Source: Sphingomonas sp. LC-1 (GTDB lineage: Bacteria > Pseudomonadota > Alphaproteobacteria > Sphingomonadales > Sphingomonadaceae). Taken from it: 64,000 nt of DNA. Positions 25,568-35,647 of this stretch are shown here, piece by piece; positions within the stretch are counted from its first letter, which is position 1, and the number at the start of each line of letters is the position of its first letter. A program made the position numbers and the translations under genes. The stretch lies in contig NZ_JANZXB010000003.1 in NCBI RefSeq assembly GCF_025371035.1, forward strand, positions 1 to 64,000. The letters are read 5' to 3'. Below the pieces are notes generated by a model, which was given only the letters and a program-made list of their open reading frames with translations, was not told the origin of the DNA and searched no databases.

Positions 25568-27265
25568 ATGCGTGCGACGATCAAGGTCAAATTGGCGAGT
25601 ACGTTCGCTATAGTCTTGTTTTTGTTGGCCGTCGTGGTCGGGGTGGGGGTTTCCAAGATCAATTCGCTGAACGTGATGATCGGACAGATCATCGACGGAC
25701 CGGCGCAGCGCATCAAGCTTTCGCTGATCGCCGATGGCGATGTCGGCCGGGCGATCCGCGCCGAAAAGAACATGCTGATGTCCCAGGATCCGGCGCAAAA
25801 GCGTATCTTGGATGGCAGCTTTGCCCAATATGACGCCAAGGTTCAGGACAGCCTGAACAGCGGCCTGAAGATCGCCACCGAACAGGGGCGGCCGGTCTGG
25901 ATCAAGGCGCTGGAGGAATGGCGCAGCTATAAGGAATTGAGCAATCGCGCGCGCGGCCTGGCCATGCAGAATCGCAACGCCGAGGGTGCCGAAATCTCGA
26001 TGAACGAGGGACGCGCGGTTGCGATGCGGCTTAGTGATACGCTGGGCAAGCTGGCCGAAATCACCCAGGGGCAGATGGTCAAGGCGAAAGCCGACTCCGC
26101 CGCCCTTTATGCCTCGGCGCGCACCACGCTGACAATCACGGCCGTCTTCGCCCTGCTGATCGCGATCGGCGGCGGGCTGTGGATCGCGATGATCGTGTCC
26201 AGGGGGTTGCGCAAGATCGATGAAGCGGTGTCCGCCGTCGCCGATGGCGACCTGACCACCGAGGTGACGGTCGCGTCCAACGACGAGATCAAGGATCTGG
26301 TCGACACCGTCAACCGCATGACCGTACGCCTGCGCGAAACCATCGGCCAGACCACCCAGGCGGCGCAGAATGTCGCGGCGGGCAGCCAGCAGCTATCGTC
26401 TTCGTCGGAGCAGGTGAGCCAGGGCGCCACCGAGCAGGCCGCTGCGGCGGAAGAAGCTTCGGCGTCGATGGAGCAGATGGCCGCCAACATCAAACAGAAT
26501 GCCGACAACGCAAGCCAGACCGAGAAGATCGCACGTCAGTCGTCGCAGGATGCCGAGATCAGCGGCCAGGCGGTCGACAAGGCGGTCGTCGCGATGCGCA
26601 CCATCGCCGAGAAGATCGGCATCGTGCAGGAGATCGCCCGCCAGACCGATCTGCTGGCGCTCAACGCAGCGGTGGAAGCAGCGCGTGCGGGCGAACATGG
26701 TCGCGGCTTCGCGGTGGTCGCCGCCGAGGTCCGCAAGCTGGCCGAGCGCAGCCAGTCGGCAGCGGCCGAAATCAGCGGCATGTCGTCCGATACCGTCACC
26801 GCCGCCACCCAGGCGGGCGAGATGCTGACCAAACTGGTGCCCGACATCCGTCGCACCGCCGAACTGGTCGCCGAGATCAGCGCGGCCTGCCGCGAACAGG
26901 ACATCGGCGCGGTCCAGATCAACGAGGCGATCCAGCAGCTCGACAAGGTGACCCAGCAGAACGCTTCGGCCTCCGAGCAGATTTCGTCCACCTCGGAAGA
27001 GCTGGCCAGCCAGGCCGAGGAATTGCAGGAAAGCATTGCCTATTTCAGGATCACCGATCAGGGGCATGGCGCCCCGGTCCGCGCCGCCGTGCGCCGCCCG
27101 GCGCCCGCCCGGAATCCCGTGGGGAACAGGGCGAAGGGTGCCACCACCCCCAAGTCGCGCGCCGGTTCGGTCGCGGACCAGCAGGCCCGCGTGCGCGGCT
27201 TCGCACTCGACCTGACCAATGGCGGCCCGGACCGCGAGGACGCCGAATTCGGACGCGCCGCATGA
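25568..27265 (+). CDS. Methyl-accepting chemotaxis protein, single HAMP (copy B)
   Basis: A 565-aa receptor built like the previous one: TM1 at about 10-30, a sensor with ligand-bundle helix [14 protein letters not shown]2 at about 180-203, one HAMP, then the same signalling hairpin and the same C-terminal tail ([13 protein letters not shown]). Compared with copy A it lacks about 39 residues, one HAMP unit. From the end of HAMP on, the two proteins are almost identical, while their sensors differ, so they probably detect different signals through a shared output. ATG at 25568; GTG at 25565 is the alternative. Confidence 0.94.
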   Translation: MRATIKVKLASTFAIVLFLLAVVVGVGVSKINSLNVMIGQIIDGPAQRIKLSLIADGDVGRAIRAEKNMLMSQDPAQKRILDGSFAQYDAKVQDSLNSGLKIATEQGRPVWIKALEEWRSYKELSNRARGLAMQNRNAEGAEISMNEGRAVAMRLSDTLGKLAEITQGQMVKAKADSAALYASARTTLTITAVFALLIAIGGGLWIAMIVSRGLRKIDEAVSAVADGDLTTEVTVASNDEIKDLVDTVNRMTVRLRETIGQTTQAAQNVAAGSQQLSSSSEQVSQGATEQAAAAEEASASMEQMAANIKQNADNASQTEKIARQSSQDAEISGQAVDKAVVAMRTIAEKIGIVQEIARQTDLLALNAAVEAARAGEHGRGFAVVAAEVRKLAERSQSAAAEISGMSSDTVTAATQAGEMLTKLVPDIRRTAELVAEISAACREQDIGAVQINEAIQQLDKVTQQNASASEQISSTSEELASQAEELQESIAYFRITDQGHGAPVRAAVRRPAPARNPVGNRAKGATTPKSRAGSVADQQARVRGFALDLTNGGPDREDAEFGRAA

Positions 27266-27750
27266 GCGCGGACGGCGACATGCAGGTCGTGGTCTTCGGG
27301 CTGGGGGCGGAGGAATTCGCCCTCCCCGTGACCACGGTGCGCGAGATCCTGGACCATCGGACCGCTTACCGGGTGCCCGGCGCGCCCGAATGGTTCCTGG
27401 GGCTGACCGATGTGCGCGGGGCCTCGGTACCGATGGTGGACTTGCGTATCCGCCTTGGCCTTGAGCCGGTCGAGGCGACCTTGACCACGCGCATTCTGGT
27501 CGTCGACGTCTCCGGCACGGAAGGGCAGCCGCTGTCACTGGGGCTGGTGGTCGACCGGGTGCTCGATGTCAGCACCTTTGCGGCGGATGCGGTCGAGGCG
27601 TCGCCCGATCTGGGCGGGCGCTGGCGGTCGGAGCAGATCGGGGCGATCCTCCGGCGGGGATCGGGCTTCGTGGCGCTGCTCGATCCCGCGCGCCTGTTCG
27701 GCGTCGATGGCGACGCCATGGCGCTGGCCGGCCTCGGCCTCGCCGCGTGA
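27262..27750 (+). CDS. CheW adaptor (duplicated pair, copy B)
   Basis: A 162-aa CheW domain, overlapping the upstream receptor by ATGA. It matches the CheW at 24920 through [20 protein letters not shown] and differs mainly in the C-terminal 40 residues. It presumably couples copy-B receptors to CheA. 61 bp separate it from cheR. Confidence 0.93.
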   Translation: MSADGDMQVVVFGLGAEEFALPVTTVREILDHRTAYRVPGAPEWFLGLTDVRGASVPMVDLRIRLGLEPVEATLTTRILVVDVSGTEGQPLSLGLVVDRVLDVSTFAADAVEASPDLGGRWRSEQIGAILRRGSGFVALLDPARLFGVDGDAMALAGLGLAA

Positions 27751-27811
27751 ATTTCGGCCGCCCGCAGCGGCGGCCGCCCTTCTCCCATCTATTTTTCGCA
27801 GGAGCCGTCCC

Positions 27812-28663
27812 TTGAGCAGTCTGGCCCGCGCGGCGGTTTCCACCGATGCGCTGCAACCGCGCGATTTCGATCGCATCTCCACCTATGTCTACAAGGAGTG
27901 CGGCATCCGCCTGCCGCCTGCCAAGCTGACCATGATCGAGGGGCGGTTGCGGCGCCGGGTGCGCGCGACCGGTCTGTCCAGCCTCAGCGGCTATTGCAGC
28001 TGGCTGTTCGAGGGTGATCACCTGGAGGGCGAGCGTGAGCATCTGTTGAACGCGGTCACCACCAACAAGACCGACTTTTCCCGCGAGCCCAAGCATTTCG
28101 ACTATCTGATGGGCAAGGTGATGCCGCGCCTGCGCGACATGGGGAAGCGGCGCCTACGCGTCTGGAGCGCGGCCTGTTCGACCGGCGCGGAACCCTATAC
28201 CCTGGCCATGCTGCTCGACGCCTTCGCACAGGACCAGGGCGGGCCCGATTTCGGCATTCTCGCCACCGATCTGGATAGCGAAGTGCTGCGCACCGCCCGG
28301 CGCGGCATCTATCCGGCGGCGATGCTCGACCCGGTTCCGGCGAATCTGCGCGGCCGTTATGCCATGAAGGCGAGCGATCCCAAGCGCGACGAGATGCGCA
28401 TCGTGCCCGCGCTGCGTTCGGCGATCGGCTTTGCGCAGATGAACCTGATGGACGCGCGCTATCCGGTGGGCGATCCGATGGACATCATCTTCTGCCGCAA
28501 CGTGCTGATCTATTTCGACAAGCCGACGCAGGAGAAGGTCGTGCGCCGCCTGACCGAATGCCTGGCCCCTGGCGGCCTACTGTTCCTGGGCCATTCGGAA
28601 TCGATCACCGGTTTCGACCTCCCCCTCACCACGGTGTCCAACACCGTGTTCCAGCGGATCTGA
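27812..28663 (+). CDS. cheR: Chemotaxis protein methyltransferase CheR
   Basis: A 283-aa SAM-dependent enzyme that methylates receptor glutamates. The N-terminal helical domain (about 15-80) contains [20 protein letters not shown]. The catalytic domain has [12 protein letters not shown], the SAM motif [28 protein letters not shown] and [12 protein letters not shown]. The start is TTG at 27812, chosen because AGGAG lies 8 nt upstream and homologous sequence begins just after; the frame continues upstream into cheW without CheR similarity. It pairs with cheB 5 bp downstream. Confidence 0.93.
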   Translation: MSSLARAAVSTDALQPRDFDRISTYVYKECGIRLPPAKLTMIEGRLRRRVRATGLSSLSGYCSWLFEGDHLEGEREHLLNAVTTNKTDFSREPKHFDYLMGKVMPRLRDMGKRRLRVWSAACSTGAEPYTLAMLLDAFAQDQGGPDFGILATDLDSEVLRTARRGIYPAAMLDPVPANLRGRYAMKASDPKRDEMRIVPALRSAIGFAQMNLMDARYPVGDPMDIIFCRNVLIYFDKPTQEKVVRRLTECLAPGGLLFLGHSESITGFDLPLTTVSNTVFQRI

Positions 28664-28668
28664 GCCTC

Positions 28669-29745
28669 ATGAAGAAAACCCGCGTCCTGGTGATCGACGA
28701 CAGTGCCAGCGTCCGCCAGGCGATGACCGCCATCCTGTCCGCCGACCCCCAGATCGAGGTGATCGCCGCCGCCGCCGATCCCTTCGCCGCCGCGCGTCAC
28801 ATCCAGGAGGAGGTGCCCGACGTCATCACGCTGGACGTCGAAATGCCGCGGATGGACGGTATCACCTTCCTCCGCAAGCTGATGTCGCAGCATCCAATTC
28901 CGGTCGTCATGTGCTCCTCGCTGGTCGAGGAGGGGTCGGAGACGCTGCTCCAGGCGCTGGAGGCCGGGGCGGTGGATGTCATCCTGAAGCCGCGTGTCGG
29001 CGTTGCCGATCATCTGGTCGAGGCGCATGCGATGATCCGCGAGACGGTGAAGGGTGCGGCCAATGCGCGGATCGGGGCGCGCCGTCCTGCGCCGCGAAGC
29101 ACGGCGCCCGCCAAGAAGCTGACCGCCGACGCTGTCCTGCCGCCGCCCACGGGCCGCGCGATGAGCCGCACGACCGAGATGGTGGTGTGCATCGGCGCCT
29201 CGACCGGCGGGACCGAGGCGCTGCGCGAGGTGCTGGAGGCGCTGCCCGCCAATTCGCCCGGCATCGTCATCGTCCAGCATATGCCCGAAAGCTTCACCCG
29301 CGCCTTCGCCAAGCGGCTCGACGGGCTGTGCCAGGTCGACGTCAAGGAAGCCGAGGATGGCGACACGGTGATGCGCGGCCGGGTGCTGATCGCGCCGGGC
29401 GGCCTGCGCCACACCATGCTGGAGCGCCAGGGCGCGCGCTATGTCGTGTCGGTTCGCGAAGGGCCGCTGGTCTCGCGTCACCGCCCCTCGGTCGATGTGC
29501 TGTTCCGCTCGGCGGCGCGCAATGCCGGGGCCAATGCGGTCGGCATCATCCTGACCGGCATGGGCGATGACGGCGCGCGCGGCCTACTGGAGATGAAGCA
29601 GGCGGGCGCCCGCACCTTCGCCCAGGACGAGGCGAGCTCGGTCGTGTTCGGCATGCCCAAGGAAGCGATTGCGCGCGGTGCGCATGACAAGATCATCCCG
29701 CTCAGCAGCGTCGCGCGCGAACTGCTGCAAGCCACGGCCCGTTGA
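28669..29745 (+). CDS. cheB: Chemotaxis methylesterase/response regulator CheB
   Basis: A 358-aa enzyme that removes methyl groups from receptors and may deamidate glutamines. Receiver domain at 1-120, with phospho-Asp56 in [13 protein letters not shown] linker follows, then the esterase domain from about 165 with the Ser-His-Asp triad: [19 protein letters not shown] and [13 protein letters not shown] 5 bp after cheR. CheA should phosphorylate it. With CheR it gives adaptation for the receptors in this operon and perhaps for the distant MCP with a terminal tether. Confidence 0.95.
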   Translation: MKKTRVLVIDDSASVRQAMTAILSADPQIEVIAAAADPFAAARHIQEEVPDVITLDVEMPRMDGITFLRKLMSQHPIPVVMCSSLVEEGSETLLQALEAGAVDVILKPRVGVADHLVEAHAMIRETVKGAANARIGARRPAPRSTAPAKKLTADAVLPPPTGRAMSRTTEMVVCIGASTGGTEALREVLEALPANSPGIVIVQHMPESFTRAFAKRLDGLCQVDVKEAEDGDTVMRGRVLIAPGGLRHTMLERQGARYVVSVREGPLVSRHRPSVDVLFRSAARNAGANAVGIILTGMGDDGARGLLEMKQAGARTFAQDEASSVVFGMPKEAIARGAHDKIIPLSSVARELLQATAR

Positions 29746-29759
29746 GAAGGACAATCGCA

Positions 29760-31502
29760 ATGTTGATGACGAAGATTGACACGGGCGCCTCCCAACCGCT
29801 GGACGATGAGGGCGGCATTCCCTTCGCGGCGCTGGCCGACCGGTTGCAGGCCCGGATGGGCGGGCTGGAGGACGCGTTTCGCGACACGGGCGAGACGCTG
29901 GCCACGGCGATCGGCACGATCGACGGCATGGCCGAGGGGCTGGCCGCGATCCGCCAGACGCTGTCGCCCAACAGCGCGGGCGTCGCGGTCGCCAAGCTTC
30001 GCGACGTCGCCTATCGCCTGATCACCCTGCCGGTGATCCAGCGCCGCCGCGCGATCGAGGTGGAGACGCTGACCGGGCGTACCCGCGAACTGCGCGGGCT
30101 GCTGAACGAGGTCGGTACCATCCTGAAGCTGCTCGGCATCTATGGGATGAACATCAAGATCGCTTCGTCGGGGGAGGCGGCGTTCTTCAACTTCGTGGTC
30201 GGCATGGACGAGAAGCTATCCAGCGGTCGCCGGGAACTGCACCATATCGAACGGCAACTCGAACAGTTCGGCCGGGTGGTCGGCGATGTGCAGCAGGCCG
30301 ATCGCCTGCTGGCTACCGAATGTTCGCGCGCCGGGGCCGGCGTGCCCGCCGAATTGACCGCCAATGCCAACGCGCTTCAGGATCATATCGAGGCGGTGAT
30401 GCGCATGACCGACGAGGTCGGCGGCATCATGCGCACCGTGCAGGGTGAGGTCGCGCGTATCCTGGGCGCGATCCAGATCGGCGACAGCGTCCGCCAGCGC
30501 GCCGAACATTGCATCGCCATGCTGCGGCGGCTCGTCCCCGATGCGAACGAAGGGCAGGGGGCTCCGCTGCCCATCGGCGCATCCGCGCATATGGCGCGGC
30601 TGGTGGCGGCACAGATGGATGCCATGGCCGATGATTTCGGTCGCGAGGTGGCGGCCATCGTCGCCGCGCTCGAACGGCTGGGCCCGCTGGCCGATCACCT
30701 GCGCGAATTGCTGGGATCGCAGGGCGGCGATGACGGGCAGCTGCTGTTCCGTCTGGAACATGGGATCGCGTCGTTGGGCAATGTGACCGACCAGCTTTGC
30801 GATGCCGACGGGCATCTGGCCGAGCTGACCGGCTTTGTCGGCCGCACGCTGAGCGACCTGACCGAGGGGCTGGGTCGCATCCGCAATATCGCGGTCAATG
30901 TGCAGGACATCTCGACCAACACCCAGCTTCTGTGCCGCCGCCATGGCACGCTGGGTCGCGCGGTCGCGGTGATCGCCAAGGAGGTCGCGCCCTGCGCCAG
31001 CCGCCTCGACCAGCTCAGCCTGTCGGTCGGACGTCTCATCGCCGTGCTGGGGGCGATCGATCTGGTGCAGGATGGCGGAAAGGAGGGCCCCGACGATACG
31101 CGCGGTGCGTTGACCGAGGCGCTGGCGGTGGTCCGCCGTGCCTGTGAAGGCTCCGCCGCCGCGATGACCAAGGGCGGTGGCGATGCCCTGCGCGTCGTAT
31201 CCTCGCTGGAGTCGAGCGCGGCGGACCTGAATAGGGAATTGGGCTTTGCCGAAACGCTGAACGTGGCGGCGGAAAGGCTGTCGCTCTACGCCGCTCAGGC
31301 CGCACCCGAACAGGCGGATAGCAGCGAACTGAACGAGGCCGATCATGCCGCGCTCGCCGAACTGCTTCCCTGGGCGGCGGGGCTCTATACCATGGCGGCG
31401 GAACGCACGATCCATGCGGCCTATTTGCTGCCCGGCATGGCCGCCGCCGCGCCGCCGGTGATCGCGGTGACGTTCGACGACGACGACGACGGGCTCTTCT
31501 GA
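29760..31502 (+). CDS. Soluble coiled-coil chemotaxis-associated protein with degenerate MCP tip
   Basis: A 580-aa, helix-rich protein without membrane segments or a signal peptide. Near residues 375-420 it reads RNIAVNVQDISTNTQLLCRR, then HGTLGRAVAVIAKEVAPCAS. This follows the pattern of the MCP hairpin tip and return helix ([33 protein letters not shown]) but has lost the Glu/Ala core. It ends in an Asp run (DDDDDGLF). ATG at 29760 is preferred because AAGGA lies 9 nt upstream; a TTG at 29742 overlaps the cheB stop. As last gene of the operon it may bind CheW, CheA or receptors. No named family is recognised. Confidence 0.75.
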   Translation: MLMTKIDTGASQPLDDEGGIPFAALADRLQARMGGLEDAFRDTGETLATAIGTIDGMAEGLAAIRQTLSPNSAGVAVAKLRDVAYRLITLPVIQRRRAIEVETLTGRTRELRGLLNEVGTILKLLGIYGMNIKIASSGEAAFFNFVVGMDEKLSSGRRELHHIERQLEQFGRVVGDVQQADRLLATECSRAGAGVPAELTANANALQDHIEAVMRMTDEVGGIMRTVQGEVARILGAIQIGDSVRQRAEHCIAMLRRLVPDANEGQGAPLPIGASAHMARLVAAQMDAMADDFGREVAAIVAALERLGPLADHLRELLGSQGGDDGQLLFRLEHGIASLGNVTDQLCDADGHLAELTGFVGRTLSDLTEGLGRIRNIAVNVQDISTNTQLLCRRHGTLGRAVAVIAKEVAPCASRLDQLSLSVGRLIAVLGAIDLVQDGGKEGPDDTRGALTEALAVVRRACEGSAAAMTKGGGDALRVVSSLESSAADLNRELGFAETLNVAAERLSLYAAQAAPEQADSSELNEADHAALAELLPWAAGLYTMAAERTIHAAYLLPGMAAAAPPVIAVTFDDDDDGLF

Positions 31503-31541
31503 TCCGGGGGCGGGCCGGGCGAGCGGCCCGCATTCGGTCGT

Positions 31542-34193
31542 TCAGGGCATGGGCGTAACGGTGATCCGATCGATATTGGGGGCGTAGCGCGATCGCAGCA
31601 GGACGCCCGGCCACGTCTGGGACGCATAGGTCCGCCCGTCCCAGTCGGGCTGTTCCTCGCCCGCGATGCGGATGGCGTTAGTCCCGGCGCGCAAGGTGAC
31701 GGGCACCGTCATCTCCCACCAGTTGTTGGCGTGGAAGCTGTTGGGGAAGGTCGCCAGGATCGGCTTGGCCCCGTTGACCGAGATGCGCGCGATCCGGGCG
31801 AGCGGGTCGGGATTGTAATGCGTCGCCTTGGACTGTTCGTCGTTGGAGAAGCGGACGGTCAGCGCATAGGTGCCCGCCTTGTCGGCGATGACGTTGGGGA
31901 AGGTCAGGGTATTGCCATTGCCCGGCGCGCCGCCGATGTCGAATACCGCGCGCCCGCCGCTCGCCCGCGACGCCGCGCCGGTCCGGGCTGTGCCGGCGAC
32001 CTGCGCGGCCTCGGCTTCGTAACGGCGTGGGGCGCCGGGTGTGGTCACGCCGGTGACGCGCAGGCCGCGCAGACGCGTCGCACCCGTCACCGCCACCTTG
32101 TTGATTCCGCCCAGCAGAAACGCCTTGCCGCCGGTCAGCGGCCGGCCGTTGACGTCGATCCGCACCGGCCCGCTCGCCTCCGCGGAGAGTGCCGCCGGTT
32201 CGTCCTGCACGGCGTACACCCAGAAGGTGGAGCTGGCGCCCGTCGCCAGATCGACGGCGTCGCCCTTCGTCGCGGCGCGTCCCGTCACCATCGCGTCGCG
32301 CACGTCATAGGTGACGGTGGTGGAGGCCGGATCGGCGGCGGTCAGGGTGATCCGGTCGACCAGCGCATGGCCCTGGGTCCGCCGCGTGCCGTCCAGGCTG
32401 CGTGTCGCGAGCGTCAGCACATGCTTGCCGCGCGTCAGATTCACGACTGTATCGACATGGTCCAGCACCGACGGCTTATAGCCCAGTGGCAGGAACAGCT
32501 CGGTCTCGCCCGCCTTCCGTCCGTCGATCCTCAGATAGACGTTGGTCGCCCCCTGCGCCGTGACGAGCGGATCCTTGTTGAACGTGCTGGCGAGCACGCG
32601 CAGGTCGTAGCGGCCGGTGCGCGGCACCTCCACGGCGAAGTCCAGCGCGGCGTCGGCCCCGGTCCTGAACCCCTCCACCGAATAGCCGCCCGAGGTGTGG
32701 AAGCGGTCGACATGATCGGGCGATCCTTCCGGTCCGCGCACCGCCAGGCCTTGTCCGCGCCGTGTCGCCTTCTCCGCCTCATAATCCTGTCGCCAGGGCA
32801 GGGTGACGGCGGCGGCGCGCGTGTTCTGCGCCGGTGTCAGCAGCAATTCATAGGCGGCTTCCTCGCGCAAGCCGGGCCAGCCATCCTCGCCGAAGGTCAG
32901 GGCGATGCGGCCGTCCTTCACGGGCATCACCCGCTCCCCGATGGTGACGGGCGGGGCGGAGTCGCCGAGCTGGCCGGTCCAGCCGATCTCGCGGACCCGA
33001 ACCCGCAGCTCGGGGCCGAAATCGGCGGGGATATGATCGAGCGCGACCACCGCCTCGCCGCTCTTGCCGCCGAACAGCAGCCGCGCCTGCCGCCGCGTGG
33101 GGTCGAGCGTCGCCAGTCCCTGCAGCGTATAGCTCTGGTCGGGATGCGGCGGGGTGACGGCCAGGGTATGGCCGCTCATCGTGGCATAGGCGTTGAGCAA
33201 CCACCATTGCCCGTTGCCGCGATTGGCCTGGACGGCGGAATCGCTCAGATTGCCGTCGATATTCCAATAGGCGATGTCGGCATCGACCTTGGAATCCTCG
33301 ATCGCGGCGACCCACTGCACCATCTGGCCGGGGACCGAGGTGTGGTAGTTATAGGCATATTCGTTGATGTTGATGGGCAGATGGCGGCCTTGCCACCTGG
33401 TTCCGGCGAACAGCCTGTCCTCCCATTCGCGATATCGGCGCACGCTGGTGCGCACCGCCGCTGGGTTGCTGAGTTCGTGCCAGGTCACGACATCGGGCAC
33501 CGTGTCCGCCGCGATGGCGTGGCGCATGAAGCCCTCCACCTCCGGGAACAGGATGCTGGTATTGGGCCCCGCGATCCGTGCACCGGGTAGTTCCTGGCGG
33601 ATCATCCGCACCGCACGGTCCCAGGCGTCGTTGAAGGCCGTCGGGTCCTTCTGCCACCGCACGTCGTTGCAGCTTTTGGGGCCTTCGGCGAACATGTTTC
33701 CGTCGGGTTCGTTATAGGGGACGAAGACGATGCGGTCGCGATAGCGCTTCTCCATGCCCTTGACCTGGCGGACCTGTGCCCGCAGCTTTTCGATATAGTT
33801 GGCGACCGACTGCGCACAGTCGCCGGTCTTCCAATTGTACGGAAACTCGCGGTTGATGTCGGTCATGTAGATATAGGTGTCGCCACCCGACGCATCGGTC
33901 AGCAGCGTCGAGACCTCCAGCGCGTCGGCGCCGGGATGCTGCGGCCCGTCCTGCGCCTTGGTGGAGACGGTACGAAGCCCGATCCCCTCGACCAGATTGG
34001 GATGCGGCAGGCGCGCATCGTACAGACCGTAGAGCGTCCCCGACGCGCCGCCATGAAAGGCCCCGGTATCGCTCGACAGGTCGACGGTCAGCCTTTCCTG
34101 CGCAGAAGCGGCGATGGCGGTGGAGCCGAGCAGCGTGGCGAGCAACAGGCGAAGAGGAGAGGGCATGAGGCGGGCTTGCGTCAGGAAGGTCAT
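31542..34193 (-). CDS. Secreted clan GH-A (GH39-like) glycoside hydrolase with carbohydrate-binding modules
   Basis: An 883-aa exported enzyme. The signal peptide is at about 10-32 (SPLRLLLATLLGSTAIAASA). A TIM-barrel domain at about 35-400 carries the acid/base candidate Glu162 in VPYNEPDGN and the nucleophile candidate Glu278 in INEYAYNYH, the paired NEP/NEY layout of retaining clan GH-A enzymes. Two CBM35/CBM6-like beta-sandwiches follow, starting QDYEAEKATR (near 470) and RRYEAEAAQV (near 730). The substrate is unknown. Its ATG overlaps the stop of the symporter gene, so it is the last gene of a GH31-transporter-hydrolase operon. Confidence 0.75.
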   Translation of the reverse strand: MTFLTQARLMPSPLRLLLATLLGSTAIAASAQERLTVDLSSDTGAFHGGASGTLYGLYDARLPHPNLVEGIGLRTVSTKAQDGPQHPGADALEVSTLLTDASGGDTYIYMTDINREFPYNWKTGDCAQSVANYIEKLRAQVRQVKGMEKRYRDRIVFVPYNEPDGNMFAEGPKSCNDVRWQKDPTAFNDAWDRAVRMIRQELPGARIAGPNTSILFPEVEGFMRHAIAADTVPDVVTWHELSNPAAVRTSVRRYREWEDRLFAGTRWQGRHLPININEYAYNYHTSVPGQMVQWVAAIEDSKVDADIAYWNIDGNLSDSAVQANRGNGQWWLLNAYATMSGHTLAVTPPHPDQSYTLQGLATLDPTRRQARLLFGGKSGEAVVALDHIPADFGPELRVRVREIGWTGQLGDSAPPVTIGERVMPVKDGRIALTFGEDGWPGLREEAAYELLLTPAQNTRAAAVTLPWRQDYEAEKATRRGQGLAVRGPEGSPDHVDRFHTSGGYSVEGFRTGADAALDFAVEVPRTGRYDLRVLASTFNKDPLVTAQGATNVYLRIDGRKAGETELFLPLGYKPSVLDHVDTVVNLTRGKHVLTLATRSLDGTRRTQGHALVDRITLTAADPASTTVTYDVRDAMVTGRAATKGDAVDLATGASSTFWVYAVQDEPAALSAEASGPVRIDVNGRPLTGGKAFLLGGINKVAVTGATRLRGLRVTGVTTPGAPRRYEAEAAQVAGTARTGAASRASGGRAVFDIGGAPGNGNTLTFPNVIADKAGTYALTVRFSNDEQSKATHYNPDPLARIARISVNGAKPILATFPNSFHANNWWEMTVPVTLRAGTNAIRIAGEEQPDWDGRTYASQTWPGVLLRSRYAPNIDRITVTPMP

Positions 34194-35635
34194 GCGCTAC
34201 GCTCGGTGGTCATGCGATCGATCGTCGCGCGGTTAAGGATCAGGCGGGCGGCCGTGACGGCGAGTGCCAGATGCATCAGGCCGGGGATGATCGTCGACAG
34301 CGCGCGGATGCCGGTCAGCGACAGCGGCGTCTGGTTGCCCGCGCCCGCCTTGTACGACACGATCACCAGCACGCCGCTGATCAGCACGCCCGCCAGCGCC
34401 CAGGCCAGTTTCACGAAGAACTGGTTGAAGGCGAAGCTCATGCCCGACGAACGCATCCCCAGCTTCCACTCGCCATATTGGTCGGCGAGCTGGATCAGGG
34501 TGAAGTGCAGCGGCAGAGTGCAGCCCAGCACGATGCAGCACAGGCCGACCAGCACCAGCCACAGCATCGGATAGTCGCCCGGCACGAAAAAGGCGGCGAA
34601 ATGTCCGCCGACCAGGATCAGGTTCACCCCGACATAGACGGTCTTTACGTCGAACCGCCGGGTGAAGAAGGGGACGATCACCGATCCCAGGAACCCGCCC
34701 GCCGTCGCGGTGCCGAAGAACAGCGCCTGATAGGTGGTGTCGCCGCCCAGCACATAGGTGATGAAATACAGCGCCGCGCCGCCCTTGGTATTGAAGATGC
34801 CGATCAGCAGCAGCGTCATGACGAAGGTCAGGCGCAACTGGTCGTTCTTCAGTGTGGTGGCGATGGCGAGCTTCAGCGGCACCTCGGCGCTGTCGACGGC
34901 GACCACCCGCTCCCGCACGAACAGGAAGCAGATCAGAAACATCACCACGGCGGCCAGGCTGAGGATCGCCACCCCGTCGCGGTAGCCGCGCGCAATGTCG
35001 GTACCGCCCAGATGGCGGACCATGATCGGCAGGCCGACCGAGACGCAGAAGGACGCGATGGCGACCAGCGCGAAACGCACCGACTGGCACGACACCCCCT
35101 CGCGCGCGCTGTCGGTCATCCGGGTGATGAGCGCGCAATAGGGCACGTTGTTGAGCGAATAGGAGAAGGCGAGCAGGAAATAGGTCACCGCCGCATAGGC
35201 GACCTTGCCGTCATAGCCGAGGTCGGGCGACTGGAAGGTCAGGAAACAGGCCAGCCCCACGGGAATCGCGGTCCACAGCAGATAGGGGCGGAACCGGCCC
35301 CAGCGGGTCGAGGTGCGGTCGGCCATGATGCCGATCAGCGGGTCGGACACCGCGTCGAAGATCCGCAGCGACAGGAACAGGATGCCGACGATACCCGGCG
35401 CCAGGCCAAAGACGTCGGTGTAATAGAAGGTCAGGAAATTGGCGATCAGGCCGGTCACGATCGTCCCGCCCGCATCGCCCAGCCCGTAACAGAGCTTTTC
35501 GACGAACGGGATGCGCGTCGCCTGACCATCGGTCGGCGGCGGCTCGATCGTCCCTGTGGCCCCCTCGGCCATCGTTGCTGCCATCCTGCCTCTTCCCTGC
35601 TTGCGGTCCGCCTCTTGATGGTCCCGCTTGTCCAT
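34190..35635 (-). CDS. GPH/MelB-type sugar:cation symporter (MFS)
   Basis: A 481-aa transporter with about 12 membrane segments. FVEKLCYGLGDAGG at the start, FRIFDAVSDPLIGIMADRT-like (LRIFDAVSDPLIGIMADR) and RWGRFRPYLLW are hallmarks of the glycoside-pentoside-hexuronide:cation symporter family (MelB, XylP, xyloside transporters). It should import oligosaccharides released outside, driven by H+ or Na+. Alternative starts at Met18 or Met22 are possible, because the first 20 residues are charged and not conserved-looking. It lies 12 bp after the GH31 gene and overlaps the secreted hydrolase gene. Confidence 0.9.
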   Translation of the reverse strand: MDKRDHQEADRKQGRGRMAATMAEGATGTIEPPPTDGQATRIPFVEKLCYGLGDAGGTIVTGLIANFLTFYYTDVFGLAPGIVGILFLSLRIFDAVSDPLIGIMADRTSTRWGRFRPYLLWTAIPVGLACFLTFQSPDLGYDGKVAYAAVTYFLLAFSYSLNNVPYCALITRMTDSAREGVSCQSVRFALVAIASFCVSVGLPIMVRHLGGTDIARGYRDGVAILSLAAVVMFLICFLFVRERVVAVDSAEVPLKLAIATTLKNDQLRLTFVMTLLLIGIFNTKGGAALYFITYVLGGDTTYQALFFGTATAGGFLGSVIVPFFTRRFDVKTVYVGVNLILVGGHFAAFFVPGDYPMLWLVLVGLCCIVLGCTLPLHFTLIQLADQYGEWKLGMRSSGMSFAFNQFFVKLAWALAGVLISGVLVIVSYKAGAGNQTPLSLTGIRALSTIIPGLMHLALAVTAARLILNRATIDRMTTERSA

Positions 35636-35647
35636 TCGGTCTCGATC

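Noticed and set aside
20240-31502. Internal programmed frameshift between chemotaxis genes
   Set aside because: The 4-bp overlaps (ATGA/GTGA) are ordinary translational coupling, and each gene has its own complete domain and start.
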